64,000 bases of DNA. Origin: Pseudomonas sp. RIT-PI-r (GTDB lineage Bacteria > Pseudomonadota > Gammaproteobacteria > Pseudomonadales > Pseudomonadaceae). Of this stretch, positions 7,420 through 15,247 are shown one piece after another. Made by a program: the position numbers and the translations under genes. Each line of letters begins with the position of its first letter. The first letter of the stretch is position 1. Where the stretch lies: the NCBI RefSeq assembly GCF_001297015.1, contig NZ_LIGE01000025.1:992001-1056000 (forward strand). Reading direction: 5' to 3'. The notes beneath the pieces are model-generated. The model saw only the letters and a program-made list of their open reading frames with translations. It had not been told where the DNA came from and did no database searches.

Positions 7420-9228
7420 ATGCCCCATGAAGGCAATCTGTTGCAAGCCGCCGTCGTGTTTCTGTTCGCGGCCGTGCTCACCGTGCCTTTGGCCAAACGT
7501 CTGCAACTGGGCGCGGTGCTCGGTTACCTGTTTGCCGGGGTGATCATCGGCCCGTCGGTGTTGGGCCTGATCGGCAATCCACAGAGCGTTGCGCACATTT
7601 CCGAACTCGGCGTGGTGTTGCTGCTGTTCATCATCGGTCTGGAACTGTCGCCGCGACGCTTGTGGGTGATGCGCAAATCGGTATTCGGCGTCGGCCTGGC
7701 GCAGGTGCTGCTGACCGCTTCGGTAATCGGCGTGCTGGCGTTGTCGGTGTTCGGCCAACCGTTGAACAGCGCGATTGTGCTCGGCCTCGGACTCGCCTTG
7801 TCGTCCACGGCGTTCGGTCTGCAAAGCCTCGCCGAACGAAAAGAGCTGACCAGCCCCCATGGACGTCTGGCATTTGCGATTCTGCTGTTCCAGGACATCG
7901 CCGCGATCCCGTTGATTGCTTTGGTGCCGATGCTCGCGGGTGGCAATCACACCACCAGCACCACCGAAGATCTGAATCACGCCTTGCAAGTGCTCGGCGG
8001 CATCGCCGTGGTGGTGGTTGGTGGACGTTATCTGTTGCGTCCGGTGTTCCGCGTGGTGGCGAAAACCGGTCTGCCGGAAGTCTCCACGGCCACCGCGTTG
8101 CTGGTGGTGATCGGCACGGCGTGGCTGATGGATCTGGTCGGCGTGTCGATGGCGTTGGGGGCGTTTCTTGCCGGTTTGCTGTTGGCGGATTCGGAATATC
8201 GCCATGAACTGGAAGCGCAGATCGAGCCGTTCAAGGGCCTGCTGCTCGGGCTGTTTTTCATCAGCGTGGGCATGGGTGCGAATCTCAGTCTGCTGCTGAG
8301 TGCGCCGATCACCGTGTTGGGGCTGACACTGCTGCTGATCGGGCTGAAATTGCCGCTGTTGTTTGTCGTCGGACGCCTGGCCGGTGGCTTGAACAAGGTC
8401 AGTGCAATTCGCCTTGGCATCGTGTTGGCGGCCGGCGGTGAGTTTGCTTTTGTGGTGTTCAAGATCGGTCGCGATCAAGGCCTGTTCGAGCCGCGTCTGT
8501 ACGACTTGCTGGTGCTGACCATCACCCTGTCGATGGCGCTGACGCCGTTGTTGCTGCTGATCTGCGCGCGACTGGTCAGCCCGAAAGTGCAGCCGGTGGA
8601 AGTGCCGGAAAAATACCGTGAGATCGACACCGAAGCCCCACGCGTGGTGATTGCCGGCATGGGCCGGATGGGCCAGATCGTCGCGCGTATCCTGCGGGCG
8701 CAGAACATCAAGTTCGTCGCGCTGGACACCTCGGTGGAAACCATCGAACTGTCGCGCAGTTTCGGCGGTGTGCCGGTGTTCTACGGCGACCCGATGCGCC
8801 CGGAAATCCTCAACGCGGCCAAGGTCGGCGAGGCGGAATATTTCGTGATTGCCACAGATGATCCGGAGACCAATATCAAAACGGCCGAGGTGGTGCGCAA
8901 GCTTTATCCGCACATGAAGATCATCGCTCGGGCCCGTAACCGTCAGCATGTGCATCGGTTGGTCGATGTGGGCGCTGAAGCGATTCGGGAAACGTATTAC
9001 TCAAGTCTGGAAATGAGCCGACGCACATTGGTTGGCCTCGGTTTGACCCAGGCCCAGGCCGATGCGCGGATCAAGCGTTTCAAACACCACGACGAACAGG
9101 TGCTGGAGGCGCAACACGCGATTTACGACGATGCGGCGAAAGTCCTGCAAACCGCCCAGGAAGCCCGGGCGGAACTGGCGCGGTTGTTCGAATCCGATCA
9201 ACTGGAAGAAGAATCACGCAAATCCTGA
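7420..9228 (+). CDS. CPA2 family K+/H+ antiporter with RCK domain (KefB/C-like)
   Basis: A 602-residue inner-membrane protein. Residues about 1-385 hold the Na+/H+-exchanger fold of the monovalent cation:proton antiporter-2 family (LFAGVIIGPSVLGLI, GLALSSTAFGLQ, LLLFIIGLELSPRRLW). Residues about 405-520 form an NAD-binding RCK/TrkA-N domain (VVIAGMGRMGQIVARIL, YGDPMRPEILNAA). The C-terminal tail is charged. Members such as KefC export potassium during electrophile stress. AGGAG precedes the ATG. It is flanked by REP pairs and appears monocistronic; no KefF/KefG-type partner gene is adjacent. Confidence 0.9.
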   Translation: MPHEGNLLQAAVVFLFAAVLTVPLAKRLQLGAVLGYLFAGVIIGPSVLGLIGNPQSVAHISELGVVLLLFIIGLELSPRRLWVMRKSVFGVGLAQVLLTASVIGVLALSVFGQPLNSAIVLGLGLALSSTAFGLQSLAERKELTSPHGRLAFAILLFQDIAAIPLIALVPMLAGGNHTTSTTEDLNHALQVLGGIAVVVVGGRYLLRPVFRVVAKTGLPEVSTATALLVVIGTAWLMDLVGVSMALGAFLAGLLLADSEYRHELEAQIEPFKGLLLGLFFISVGMGANLSLLLSAPITVLGLTLLLIGLKLPLLFVVGRLAGGLNKVSAIRLGIVLAAGGEFAFVVFKIGRDQGLFEPRLYDLLVLTITLSMALTPLLLLICARLVSPKVQPVEVPEKYREIDTEAPRVVIAGMGRMGQIVARILRAQNIKFVALDTSVETIELSRSFGGVPVFYGDPMRPEILNAAKVGEAEYFVIATDDPETNIKTAEVVRKLYPHMKIIARARNRQHVHRLVDVGAEAIRETYYSSLEMSRRTLVGLGLTQAQADARIKRFKHHDEQVLEAQHAIYDDAAKVLQTAQEARAELARLFESDQLEEESRKS

Positions 9229-9246
9229 ACCTTGCCAGAATCCAAA

Positions 9247-9335
9247 TGTAGGAGTGAGCCTGCTCGCGATGACGGTGTTTCAGTCAACTTATTCGTTACT
9301 GACAGATTGCTATCGCGAGCAGGCTCACTCCTACA
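9247..9335. repeat. REP pair (GTAGGAGTGAGCCTGCTCGCGAT type)
   Basis: Exact 24-base inverted arms at 9247-9270 and 9312-9335. It lies between the convergent antiporter gene and hcnC, where it may end transcription from both sides. The same element recurs at least five more times in this window. Confidence 0.9.
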
Positions 9336-9344
9336 GGGATTGTT

Positions 9345-10604
9345 TCAGACCAGTTCGAGTTCGGGCGCTTGCTTGACTGGCGTGACCTCAAACCGATCCG
9401 CCAAAAACGGCGTGATATCCAGCGGCAGCGGCTCATCGTTGACCATCTTATCCAGCAACACGCCAGTAATCGCCGAGGTCAGAATCCCGGTACGGAAGTG
9501 GCCGCAGGCATTCAAATACCCTTCCACCCCGCGCATCGGCCCGAGTATCGGCAATTCATCCGGCGAACCCGGACGCAACCCCGCCCAGGTGCGTTTCAGA
9601 TTCACATCCTTGAGTTCCGGCAGGCAACGCACCGCGCCCTGCACCAGCCCGGCGATTTCCGGGTAGGTGGTGGTGACGTCGAAGCCTTTGTCTTCGGTGG
9701 TGCTGCCGATCAGGATTTCGCCGTTGTCCTTCTGCGCCACGTAACAGTCGCTGGTGGTCAGGCAGCCGTTGAGGATTTTCGGCATACGCTCGGTCAACAG
9801 AATCTGGCCCTTGACCGGTTTGACCGGAATGCGAATGCCGCTGGCCCACTCGCTCAGATCCGCCGCCCACGCGCCCGCCGCGTTGATCAGCGTCTTGCAG
9901 TGGAACACGCCCTCCTCGGCCGTCTGCACTCCAGTGACGCGGCTGCCATGGTGCAACACGCCGGTGACGTTGGTATTGACGAAAATGTCGACGCCGTTCT
10001 GCCGCGCGCCTTCCATGTAGGCGTCGGCGAGGCGAAACGGGCTGACCTGGTGATCACAGAGAAACTCCAGCGCCCCGCGTGCTTCATGGCTGACGCTCGG
10101 TTCAGACTCGCGCAACGCCGCCTGATCGAGCCAGCGCACCTGGTCGGCCAGGTGCGGAATGCAGCCGACGATGTGCTCGGCGTAGAGCCGGTCTTCATCG
10201 TCATAAATGACGAATTTCAGCCCGGTCTTTTCGAACTTGAAATCCATCCCGTGGTTGTCTTTGAGTTCGCGGTGCAACGCCGGGTACAGGGCGTTGGACT
10301 GCAGGGCAAAATCAAAGAATGACTCCGGCAGAATGTGCGGCGTACTCGCGTCCACCGCCACCGCCGCGCCCTGGGTTTCGCGTTTGCGGTTGGCTGACAT
10401 CATGCGGAAAAAAATCACCCCGCAGCCGAGGCCGACCGATTCACCGATCGCCCACAAACCACCGGCCGAAGCACGCGTCGCGTTGCCGGGGCGCTTGGCA
10501 TCGATCAGCGCGACCTTGAGGTTTTTGCGCTTGGACAATTGATAGGCGCAGGACGCCCCGATCACGCCGCCACCGGCGATGATCACGTCATAGAACTTAC
10601 TCAT
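9345..10604 (-). CDS. hcnC: hydrogen cyanide synthase subunit HcnC
   Basis: A 419-residue FAD-dependent amine oxidase of the DadA/glycine oxidase fold, the third subunit of the membrane-associated enzyme that oxidises glycine to hydrogen cyanide and carbon dioxide. The dinucleotide-binding motif VIIAGGGVIGASCAYQL lies at residues 6-22, and the C-terminal FAD segment includes WAGLRPGSPDELPILG. Length agrees with known HcnC (about 417). The start ATG at 10602-10604 lies within the end of hcnB (eight-base overlap), implying translational coupling. The same fold occurs in D-amino acid and hydroxyproline dehydrogenases; the hcnA partner decides the call. Confidence 0.92.
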   Translation of the reverse strand: MSKFYDVIIAGGGVIGASCAYQLSKRKNLKVALIDAKRPGNATRASAGGLWAIGESVGLGCGVIFFRMMSANRKRETQGAAVAVDASTPHILPESFFDFALQSNALYPALHRELKDNHGMDFKFEKTGLKFVIYDDEDRLYAEHIVGCIPHLADQVRWLDQAALRESEPSVSHEARGALEFLCDHQVSPFRLADAYMEGARQNGVDIFVNTNVTGVLHHGSRVTGVQTAEEGVFHCKTLINAAGAWAADLSEWASGIRIPVKPVKGQILLTERMPKILNGCLTTSDCYVAQKDNGEILIGSTTEDKGFDVTTTYPEIAGLVQGAVRCLPELKDVNLKRTWAGLRPGSPDELPILGPMRGVEGYLNACGHFRTGILTSAITGVLLDKMVNDEPLPLDITPFLADRFEVTPVKQAPELELV

Positions 10605-12006
10605 GGGCAGCGGCCTCCGTGCTGACGGACTGGAACGCGGAAAAAGGAATCGGATCAATCGGGAAACGCGGGCGCAGCCAACCGACATCCTTGCGCCCGG
10701 TGGCCTGGCGTAACCGGTCGCTGCAATAGCCGACGCACATGCGCCCCTGGCAATCGCCCATGCTTACGCGGGTGCGCATTTTCAGGCTGGCGATGTCTTG
10801 CACGCCCTGCTCCAGCGCCAGATCGATGTCGGCACGGGTGGCGTGTTCGCAACGGCAGATCACCGTGTCGGCGGCGGGCAAAGCGGTCTGGCCGACACCG
10901 CGCTCGGTATAGCGATCAACGGCGGCGCGAAAACGCACGATGGCTCTGAGTTTGCCCAGATAACGGTCGCGGCGCACGCGGGCCAGTTCTTCTTCGAGGA
11001 CACCGCGTTGCAGCAGGATCGAAGTCGCCGCGATCTTGCCGGCAAGCATCGCCGCTTCACCGCCGCGAATCCCACCCATGTCACCGGCCAAATGCACGTG
11101 CGGCTCGTTGCTTTGCTGCCAGACATTCGAATGGGCGCGCAGGTAACCGTCATCACTGAAACCGTGATCAAGGCCCATTTGCTGACTGATTTGCGTGCGT
11201 GGAATGAAGCCGTAACCGACCGCCAGGGTCTTCGCTTCGAAGCGTTCGACCCGCGACAAGTCCGGCGCCCACGTGGCCGAGTACGGCGCGACGCTGACGC
11301 TTTTCAGTTCACCTTCGCCATGGGCTTCGACCACGCCCCAGCCGTAGTTCATCGGGATGCCGTGCAGTTTCAGATAAGCGAGCATGCTCAAGCCATCGAG
11401 GAACAATTGCGGCTTGTTCAACAGTGCGAGGCTTTCGCGGGCGATCTTGCCGAACGCACACGCCTCATACACGCCCGCGACGCTGACGCCCGAGGCATGC
11501 AACTGCGTCGCCACCAACGGCAACAACGGCCCGGTGCCGGCGATGATCACCGGCCCTTGCGGCTTGACCACGCCGCTTTTGATTTGCAGTTGCAGACCGC
11601 CAAGCATGATGACGCCCGGCAGCGTCCAGCCGGGGAACGGCACACTGCGTTCGTGGCAACCGGCGGCTAGCAGCAATTGCGGATATTCGATCTCGCGCAG
11701 TTGCTCGTCACCGTCCAGCACTACCAGGGCGCGAGTACCTTCGGCGCCGACCACCCGATGGTTGAGGCGCACGTCGATCAGCCCCGACTGTTCCTGAAAT
11801 TCACCGTGCAGTTTGCCCAGCGCTTCGGAGTAACGCGGACCGAGGTAATCCAGTTGCACACCGTCACGCAGCGGCCCGCGATAGACCACCCCGCCGAGGC
11901 GCGAAGCCTCTTCAAGCAAGGTGCTGCGCACACCGTGGCGTGCCAGCTCGATGGCGGCTGCCATTCCCGCCGGGCCACCGCCGACAATCACCGGTTGCAG
12001 GTTCAT
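10597..12006 (-). CDS. hcnB: hydrogen cyanide synthase subunit HcnB
   Basis: A 469-residue FAD/NAD-binding oxidoreductase. Residues about 4-22 (VIVGGGPAGMAAAIELARHG) form the FAD Rossmann motif and LIIAGTGPLLP-like residues near 165 a second nucleotide site. The C-terminal part has CRCEHATRAD and DCQGRMCVGYC, the four cysteines of a BFD-type [2Fe-2S] domain. Length fits HcnB (464 in P. aeruginosa). It starts at the ATG 12004-12006, overlapping the hcnA stop by four bases, and overlaps hcnC by eight. The operon order A-B-C is preserved. Confidence 0.93.
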   Translation of the reverse strand: MNLQPVIVGGGPAGMAAAIELARHGVRSTLLEEASRLGGVVYRGPLRDGVQLDYLGPRYSEALGKLHGEFQEQSGLIDVRLNHRVVGAEGTRALVVLDGDEQLREIEYPQLLLAAGCHERSVPFPGWTLPGVIMLGGLQLQIKSGVVKPQGPVIIAGTGPLLPLVATQLHASGVSVAGVYEACAFGKIARESLALLNKPQLFLDGLSMLAYLKLHGIPMNYGWGVVEAHGEGELKSVSVAPYSATWAPDLSRVERFEAKTLAVGYGFIPRTQISQQMGLDHGFSDDGYLRAHSNVWQQSNEPHVHLAGDMGGIRGGEAAMLAGKIAATSILLQRGVLEEELARVRRDRYLGKLRAIVRFRAAVDRYTERGVGQTALPAADTVICRCEHATRADIDLALEQGVQDIASLKMRTRVSMGDCQGRMCVGYCSDRLRQATGRKDVGWLRPRFPIDPIPFSAFQSVSTEAAAHE

Positions 12007-12317
12007 ACGACCTCCTGCGCAACGATGCGGTTGACCTGGGTTTCGATGCGCATGCCGTCGCGTACCACGGTCTGACAGGCGCGGCGCTTGTGCCGGCCGT
12101 TGATTTTCACCAGGCAGCATTGGCACACGCCCATACCGCAATAGGCGCCGCTGATCTGGTCATGATCGTTGCGGGCAATCTGGCGTACGCCGAGGGATTG
12201 AATGACGCTCAGGACGGTTTCGCCGATAGCAGCGCTGACCGCTTGACCGTTGATGTGGACAGTCATATCCGCCTGCGCCAAGGGCTGGATATCGAAGGTT
12301 CTTTCTTGGCAGTGCAT
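12003..12317 (-). CDS. hcnA: hydrogen cyanide synthase subunit HcnA, 2Fe-2S protein
   Basis: A 104-residue ferredoxin-like protein, first gene of the cyanide operon. The segment GAYCGMGVCQCCLVKINGRHKRRAC supplies the four cysteines of the [2Fe-2S] cluster. Opening and length (DIQPLAQADMTVHINGQ, 104 residues) closely follow P. aeruginosa HcnA as I recall it. The cluster relays electrons from glycine oxidation towards the respiratory chain. Upstream lie a Rsm-type GGA motif at the ribosome binding site and an ANR box with well-placed -10, so oxygen limitation and Gac/Rsm control are both expected. Confidence 0.94.
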   Translation of the reverse strand: MHCQERTFDIQPLAQADMTVHINGQAVSAAIGETVLSVIQSLGVRQIARNDHDQISGAYCGMGVCQCCLVKINGRHKRRACQTVVRDGMRIETQVNRIVAQEVV

Positions 12318-12324
12318 TGAATGA

Positions 12325-12334
12325 TCTTCCGTGA
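12325..12334 (-). promoter_or_regulatory. RsmA/RsmE-type binding site at the hcnA ribosome binding site
   Basis: Read on the minus strand the bases are TCACGGAAGA, which fits the consensus A/U-CANGGANG-U/A, with GGA serving as the Shine-Dalgarno element eight or so bases before hcnA. Two further GGA motifs of the leader lie at 12357-12366 (CAAGGAGCTG) and 12423-12432 (TGACGGAGTA). In P. protegens, RsmA/RsmE binding to the hcnA leader is the documented output of the Gac system. Confidence 0.8.
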
Positions 12335-12493
12335 AAATTTCAGTGGAGTTTTGCGCCAGCTCCTTGCTGCACTACACCGTGCCGACCCGTTGTTCTAATG
12401 CATTTTGAGGGTCTGACTGCGGTACTCCGTCAGCGCAACCTGGTGCGCGTACAGGCAATGTAGTCGATACCGCGGCAAAGGCTTGGATCATTT

Positions 12494-12535
12494 ACGGTAG
12501 GCGATATCGCCGGACGAAATATTGATCCAGGCCAG
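12494..12535 (-). promoter_or_regulatory. ANR-dependent hcnA promoter (ANR box and -10)
   Basis: The minus strand reads CTGGC-N4-ATCAA at 12522-12535, one base from the TTGGC-N4-ATCAA form described for hcnA promoters of Pseudomonas. A TACCGT -10 hexamer follows at 12494-12499. The 22-base gap puts the box centre near -41.5, the class II position for FNR/ANR activators. The implied transcript start is near 12487, giving a leader of about 170 bases. Confidence 0.75.
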
Positions 12536-12560
12536 TGAAAGCGGTTGGATTGTCCAGCGA

Positions 12561-13109
12561 TCAATTGGCGAAGACGAACTGCCCTTTGATCTTCTTCGGG
12601 CCGATCATAGCGAGGTCCGGGAACAGCAGCGATTTGACCCAGGCGGCGTAGAACACCATGGCCAGAATGAAAGCCACGCCGAGCAGAGTCGACACGGGTT
12701 CTTCACTGAAGCCTGCCAATTCTCGCGGAATCTGACTGATCGTGAAGGTGATGTAGATTGTGTAAACGACCGCGATGCCCTGATAAAAACCCCATGCGAA
12801 CAACAGCGGAATTACGCCGACAATCAACACCATGGCCACCGCCATAACGATGCCGCCGTCATTGATTTGCACAAGCCCGGCTATCCCCCCGAGCAGTCCC
12901 CAGATGCCCATCAGCGCGACCAGGATGTTGACTTTAACGGCGTGGCGTTTTCTGAGGACGGGATCGCGACGCCCGCCGATCCAGCCCGCCAGCACTCGAT
13001 CCTTGACCTTGCCGCCCGACAGCGCCTTGAAGGTTTCGCTCCTGGAATGCCCGCCCTCGAGCATTTCGACGACTCGTCGTTTGATTGCTTGCCTGTCCAA
13101 CGTATTCAT
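12561..13109 (-). CDS. hypothetical four-helix membrane protein
   Basis: A 182-residue protein. The first 60 residues are soluble and basic (MNTLDRQAIKRRVVEMLEGGHSRSETFKALSGGKV), resembling a short helical DNA- or protein-binding tail, followed by about four hydrophobic segments (VNILVALMGIWGLLGGIAGL, IVMAVAMVLIVGVIPLLFAW and two more). No family is recognised. The first ATG, at 13107-13109, is used. It lies between the hcn promoter and a small membrane peptide gene, all on the minus strand. Confidence 0.65.
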   Translation of the reverse strand: MNTLDRQAIKRRVVEMLEGGHSRSETFKALSGGKVKDRVLAGWIGGRRDPVLRKRHAVKVNILVALMGIWGLLGGIAGLVQINDGGIVMAVAMVLIVGVIPLLFAWGFYQGIAVVYTIYITFTISQIPRELAGFSEEPVSTLLGVAFILAMVFYAAWVKSLLFPDLAMIGPKKIKGQFVFAN

Positions 13110-13183
13110 CCTTAAACATGCGCGCAACGGCCGACCCGTTGCCGACGCGGATTCTCGCCTTGTTGCCCGTCAGAAAGCAAAAA

Positions 13184-13211
13184 GCCGCTTCCACCCTAAG
13201 GTGGAAGCGGC
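13184..13211 (-). terminator. Rho-independent terminator
   Basis: GCCGCTTCCACC (13184-13195), loop CTAA, and GGTGGAAGCGGC (13200-13211) form a perfect 12-bp stem. The A-run at 13179-13183 reads as a U-run after the stem on the minus strand, so it ends transcription of the small peptide gene and perhaps the membrane protein gene before it. Confidence 0.85.
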
Positions 13212-13236
13212 CGAGGCATGGGCCTCAATGGAGCAA

Positions 13237-13311
13237 TCAGTGCACGAACAGGGCGATCAGGATAATGATCGGGATCGGTACGCCGAGGAAAAACAGCAGT
13301 AGTGAGCGCAT
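13237..13311 (-). CDS. 24-residue hydrophobic peptide
   Basis: An ATG at 13309-13311 with AAGGAG seven bases upstream opens a 24-residue frame, MRSLLLFFLGVPIPIIIL followed by a short tail ending in His. Nearly all residues are hydrophobic, so it would be a single-span inner-membrane micropeptide. A strong terminator follows 25 bases after the stop, which supports a real gene. It lies 15 bp after the stop of the upstream membrane protein gene, so both are probably on one transcript. Confidence 0.65.
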   Translation of the reverse strand: MRSLLLFFLGVPIPIIILIALFVH

Positions 13312-13326
13312 GGTGATGCTCCTTGT

Positions 13327-14256
13327 TTAACGGACTGGAGTGGTCGTGGTGTAGGTGTCGACTTCAACGTACTCGACCGCATCGCGACGACGACCGCCGA
13401 AAGTGGCCGCGAAACTGGCGAAGAACGCGCCGGCCAACAACGAGATGAACATCCACAGCGAGGTCCAGGCAGCGACTTTCGCAGCGGTGTCGGCGGCTTG
13501 CTGAGCTTTCAGCTTGGCGTCGGCCAGGGCTTTCTGAGTACGCGCGTAGATTTCATCGACACGACGTTCGGCGTCGGCCTGAGTCAGGTTGGTGCGTTGG
13601 GCAACCAACTGCGCGAGGTAGGTACGGTCTTCGGCGCTGAGCTGACCGTTGGCCAGGCTCTGGGCGAAGATCCGGGCCACGGCGCCATGCGCAGCGTCAT
13701 CGCTGACGGAGGCCGGACGGTCGTCGCGAAACAGGCTGTCGATGTAGTAACCGTACTGGTTGCTGTCGGTGTTCGCCGCAGCAGTACCGGCCGCTTGGGT
13801 CATGGCACCGGCTGCACCGCCAGCCACACTGGCACCGGCCTGCACACCACCACTGATGACGCTGCTGACCGAGCCGACCACCAGCACTGCGGTGACCAGC
13901 GTCGCCACACACCAGGCGAGGAAGCCGTGCGCGGTGTCGCGGAAATACACCTCGTCACCGTGCATGTTCGCCCACTTCACCCGCAGGCGACCGGCGATGT
14001 AGCCGCCCATACCGGAAGCGATGATCTGCGTCGCCGCCAACCAGACAATCGTTGAAATGCCCAGGCCCTTGGCGCTGACGCCCTCTCCGGCCCACGGTGA
14101 AACGGCAGAGAAACCCAAACCGAAACCGAGCAGGACCAAAATCATCGACAGGGCTGCGGCAGCCGCAGCACCGGCGAAAATCGCGCCCCAGGACACGCCC
14201 GAAACGCTGCTCGACTCTTCAACGGCGGGATAAAACCCATCAGGGGATCTATTCAT
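13327..14256 (-). CDS. hypothetical membrane protein
   Basis: A 309-residue protein with four or so membrane segments: SWGAIFAGAAAAAALSMILVLLGFG near residue 25, then IIASGMGGYIAGRL, an Ala/Val-rich span near 120, and a final one near 280 (WMFISLLAGAFFASFAATFGG). Between them is a soluble Ala/Gln-rich helical segment (about 200-260) that could form a coiled coil. This pattern is common in fluorescens-group genomes but has no assigned role. The ATG at 14254-14256 is preceded by GGAG. It probably heads a transcript that includes the 24-residue peptide. Confidence 0.7.
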   Translation of the reverse strand: MNRSPDGFYPAVEESSSVSGVSWGAIFAGAAAAAALSMILVLLGFGLGFSAVSPWAGEGVSAKGLGISTIVWLAATQIIASGMGGYIAGRLRVKWANMHGDEVYFRDTAHGFLAWCVATLVTAVLVVGSVSSVISGGVQAGASVAGGAAGAMTQAAGTAAANTDSNQYGYYIDSLFRDDRPASVSDDAAHGAVARIFAQSLANGQLSAEDRTYLAQLVAQRTNLTQADAERRVDEIYARTQKALADAKLKAQQAADTAAKVAAWTSLWMFISLLAGAFFASFAATFGGRRRDAVEYVEVDTYTTTTPVR

Positions 14257-14563
14257 TGTTGTTCTGCTCCAGGCATGAAAAATGGTGTTACAACTCGTCA
14301 TCAGAGGAATTGCAGTGACCGTGCCAGTCGCGAGAATTAAATAAGTCGTTTAATTTCAGCTAGTTATAAAGAATGAACTTCCGAAAACCTTGCAAATTGC
14401 AACAACTGCCGGATAACAGCGGGTTTTATGCATTGGCCTCGAATACCCATCACGCTCGAAATTTGCGTTTGTGACAGGTGAACATGAAAGTTAATTTAAA
14501 GCGTCAACGGATTTTCTTGGCAAAATGCAGCCATTCCGTTTGAACCGATCAACAGGCCTGCCT
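14257..14563. other. AT-rich intergenic region with short palindrome
   Basis: A 307-base divergent promoter region with no convincing gene. AATTAAA at 14335-14341 and TTTAATT at 14349-14355 are inverted arms with a 7-base spacer, a possible operator or promoter element for either neighbour. Confidence 0.4.
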
Positions 14564-15247
14564 ATGACTCGTATCTTGACCATCGAAGACGACGCCGTGA
14601 CCGCCCGGGAAATCGTCGCCGAACTGAGCAGCCACGGGCTCGACGTCGACTGGGTCGACAATGGCCGCGAAGGCCTCGACCGCGCTGTCAGCGGCAACTA
14701 CGACCTGATCACCCTTGATCGCATGTTGCCCGAACTCGATGGCCTGGCCATCGTCACCACCCTGCGCACCATGGGCGTGGCCACCCCGATTCTGATGATC
14801 AGCGCCCTTTCCGATGTCGACGAGCGTGTACGTGGTTTGCGGGCCGGCGGCGATGATTACCTGACCAAACCGTTCGCCACCGATGAAATGGCCGCACGGG
14901 TTGAAGTCTTGCTGCGTCGACAAAACAGCGGCGCCACTCAAGCGACAACGTTGCAGGTGGCCGACCTTGAACTCGACTTGATCAGCCATGAGGCGCGGCG
15001 TGCCGAGCAAGTCCTGACGCTGCTGCCGACCGAATACAAACTGCTCGAATTCCTGATGCGCAACAGCGGCCAGATTCTCTCGCGGATGATGATTTTCGAA
15101 GAAGTCTGGGGCTATCACTTCGACCCCGGCACCAACCTGATCGACGTGCACATTGGTCGCCTGCGCAAGAAAATCGACGCGGCGGGCAATGTTCCGCTGA
15201 TCCGCACGGTACGGGGCTCGGGTTATGTCATTGCCGAACCCGTCTGA
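14564..15247 (+). CDS. OmpR family response regulator
   Basis: A 227-residue two-component regulator. The receiver domain (1-115) has acidic residues Asp9/Asp10, phospho-acceptor Asp52 in LDRMLPELDG, and the conserved Lys in YLTKPF. A winged-helix DNA-binding domain follows (about 130-225: LTLLPTEYKLLEFLMRNSG, IDVHIGRLRKKID, IRTVRGSGYVI). It overlaps the sensor kinase gene by 23 bases, so the two are translated together. The closest types respond to metals or envelope stress, but the stimulus is unknown. Confidence 0.92.
   Translation: MTRILTIEDDAVTAREIVAELSSHGLDVDWVDNGREGLDRAVSGNYDLITLDRMLPELDGLAIVTTLRTMGVATPILMISALSDVDERVRGLRAGGDDYLTKPFATDEMAARVEVLLRRQNSGATQATTLQVADLELDLISHEARRAEQVLTLLPTEYKLLEFLMRNSGQILSRMMIFEEVWGYHFDPGTNLIDVHIGRLRKKIDAAGNVPLIRTVRGSGYVIAEPV

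Noticed and set aside
7336..8955. 539-codon open frame on the minus strand
   Set aside because: It is antisense to the CPA2 antiporter gene, which has clear family motifs; the antisense protein is His/Gln/Arg-rich low-complexity, typical of a shadow of a GC-rich gene.
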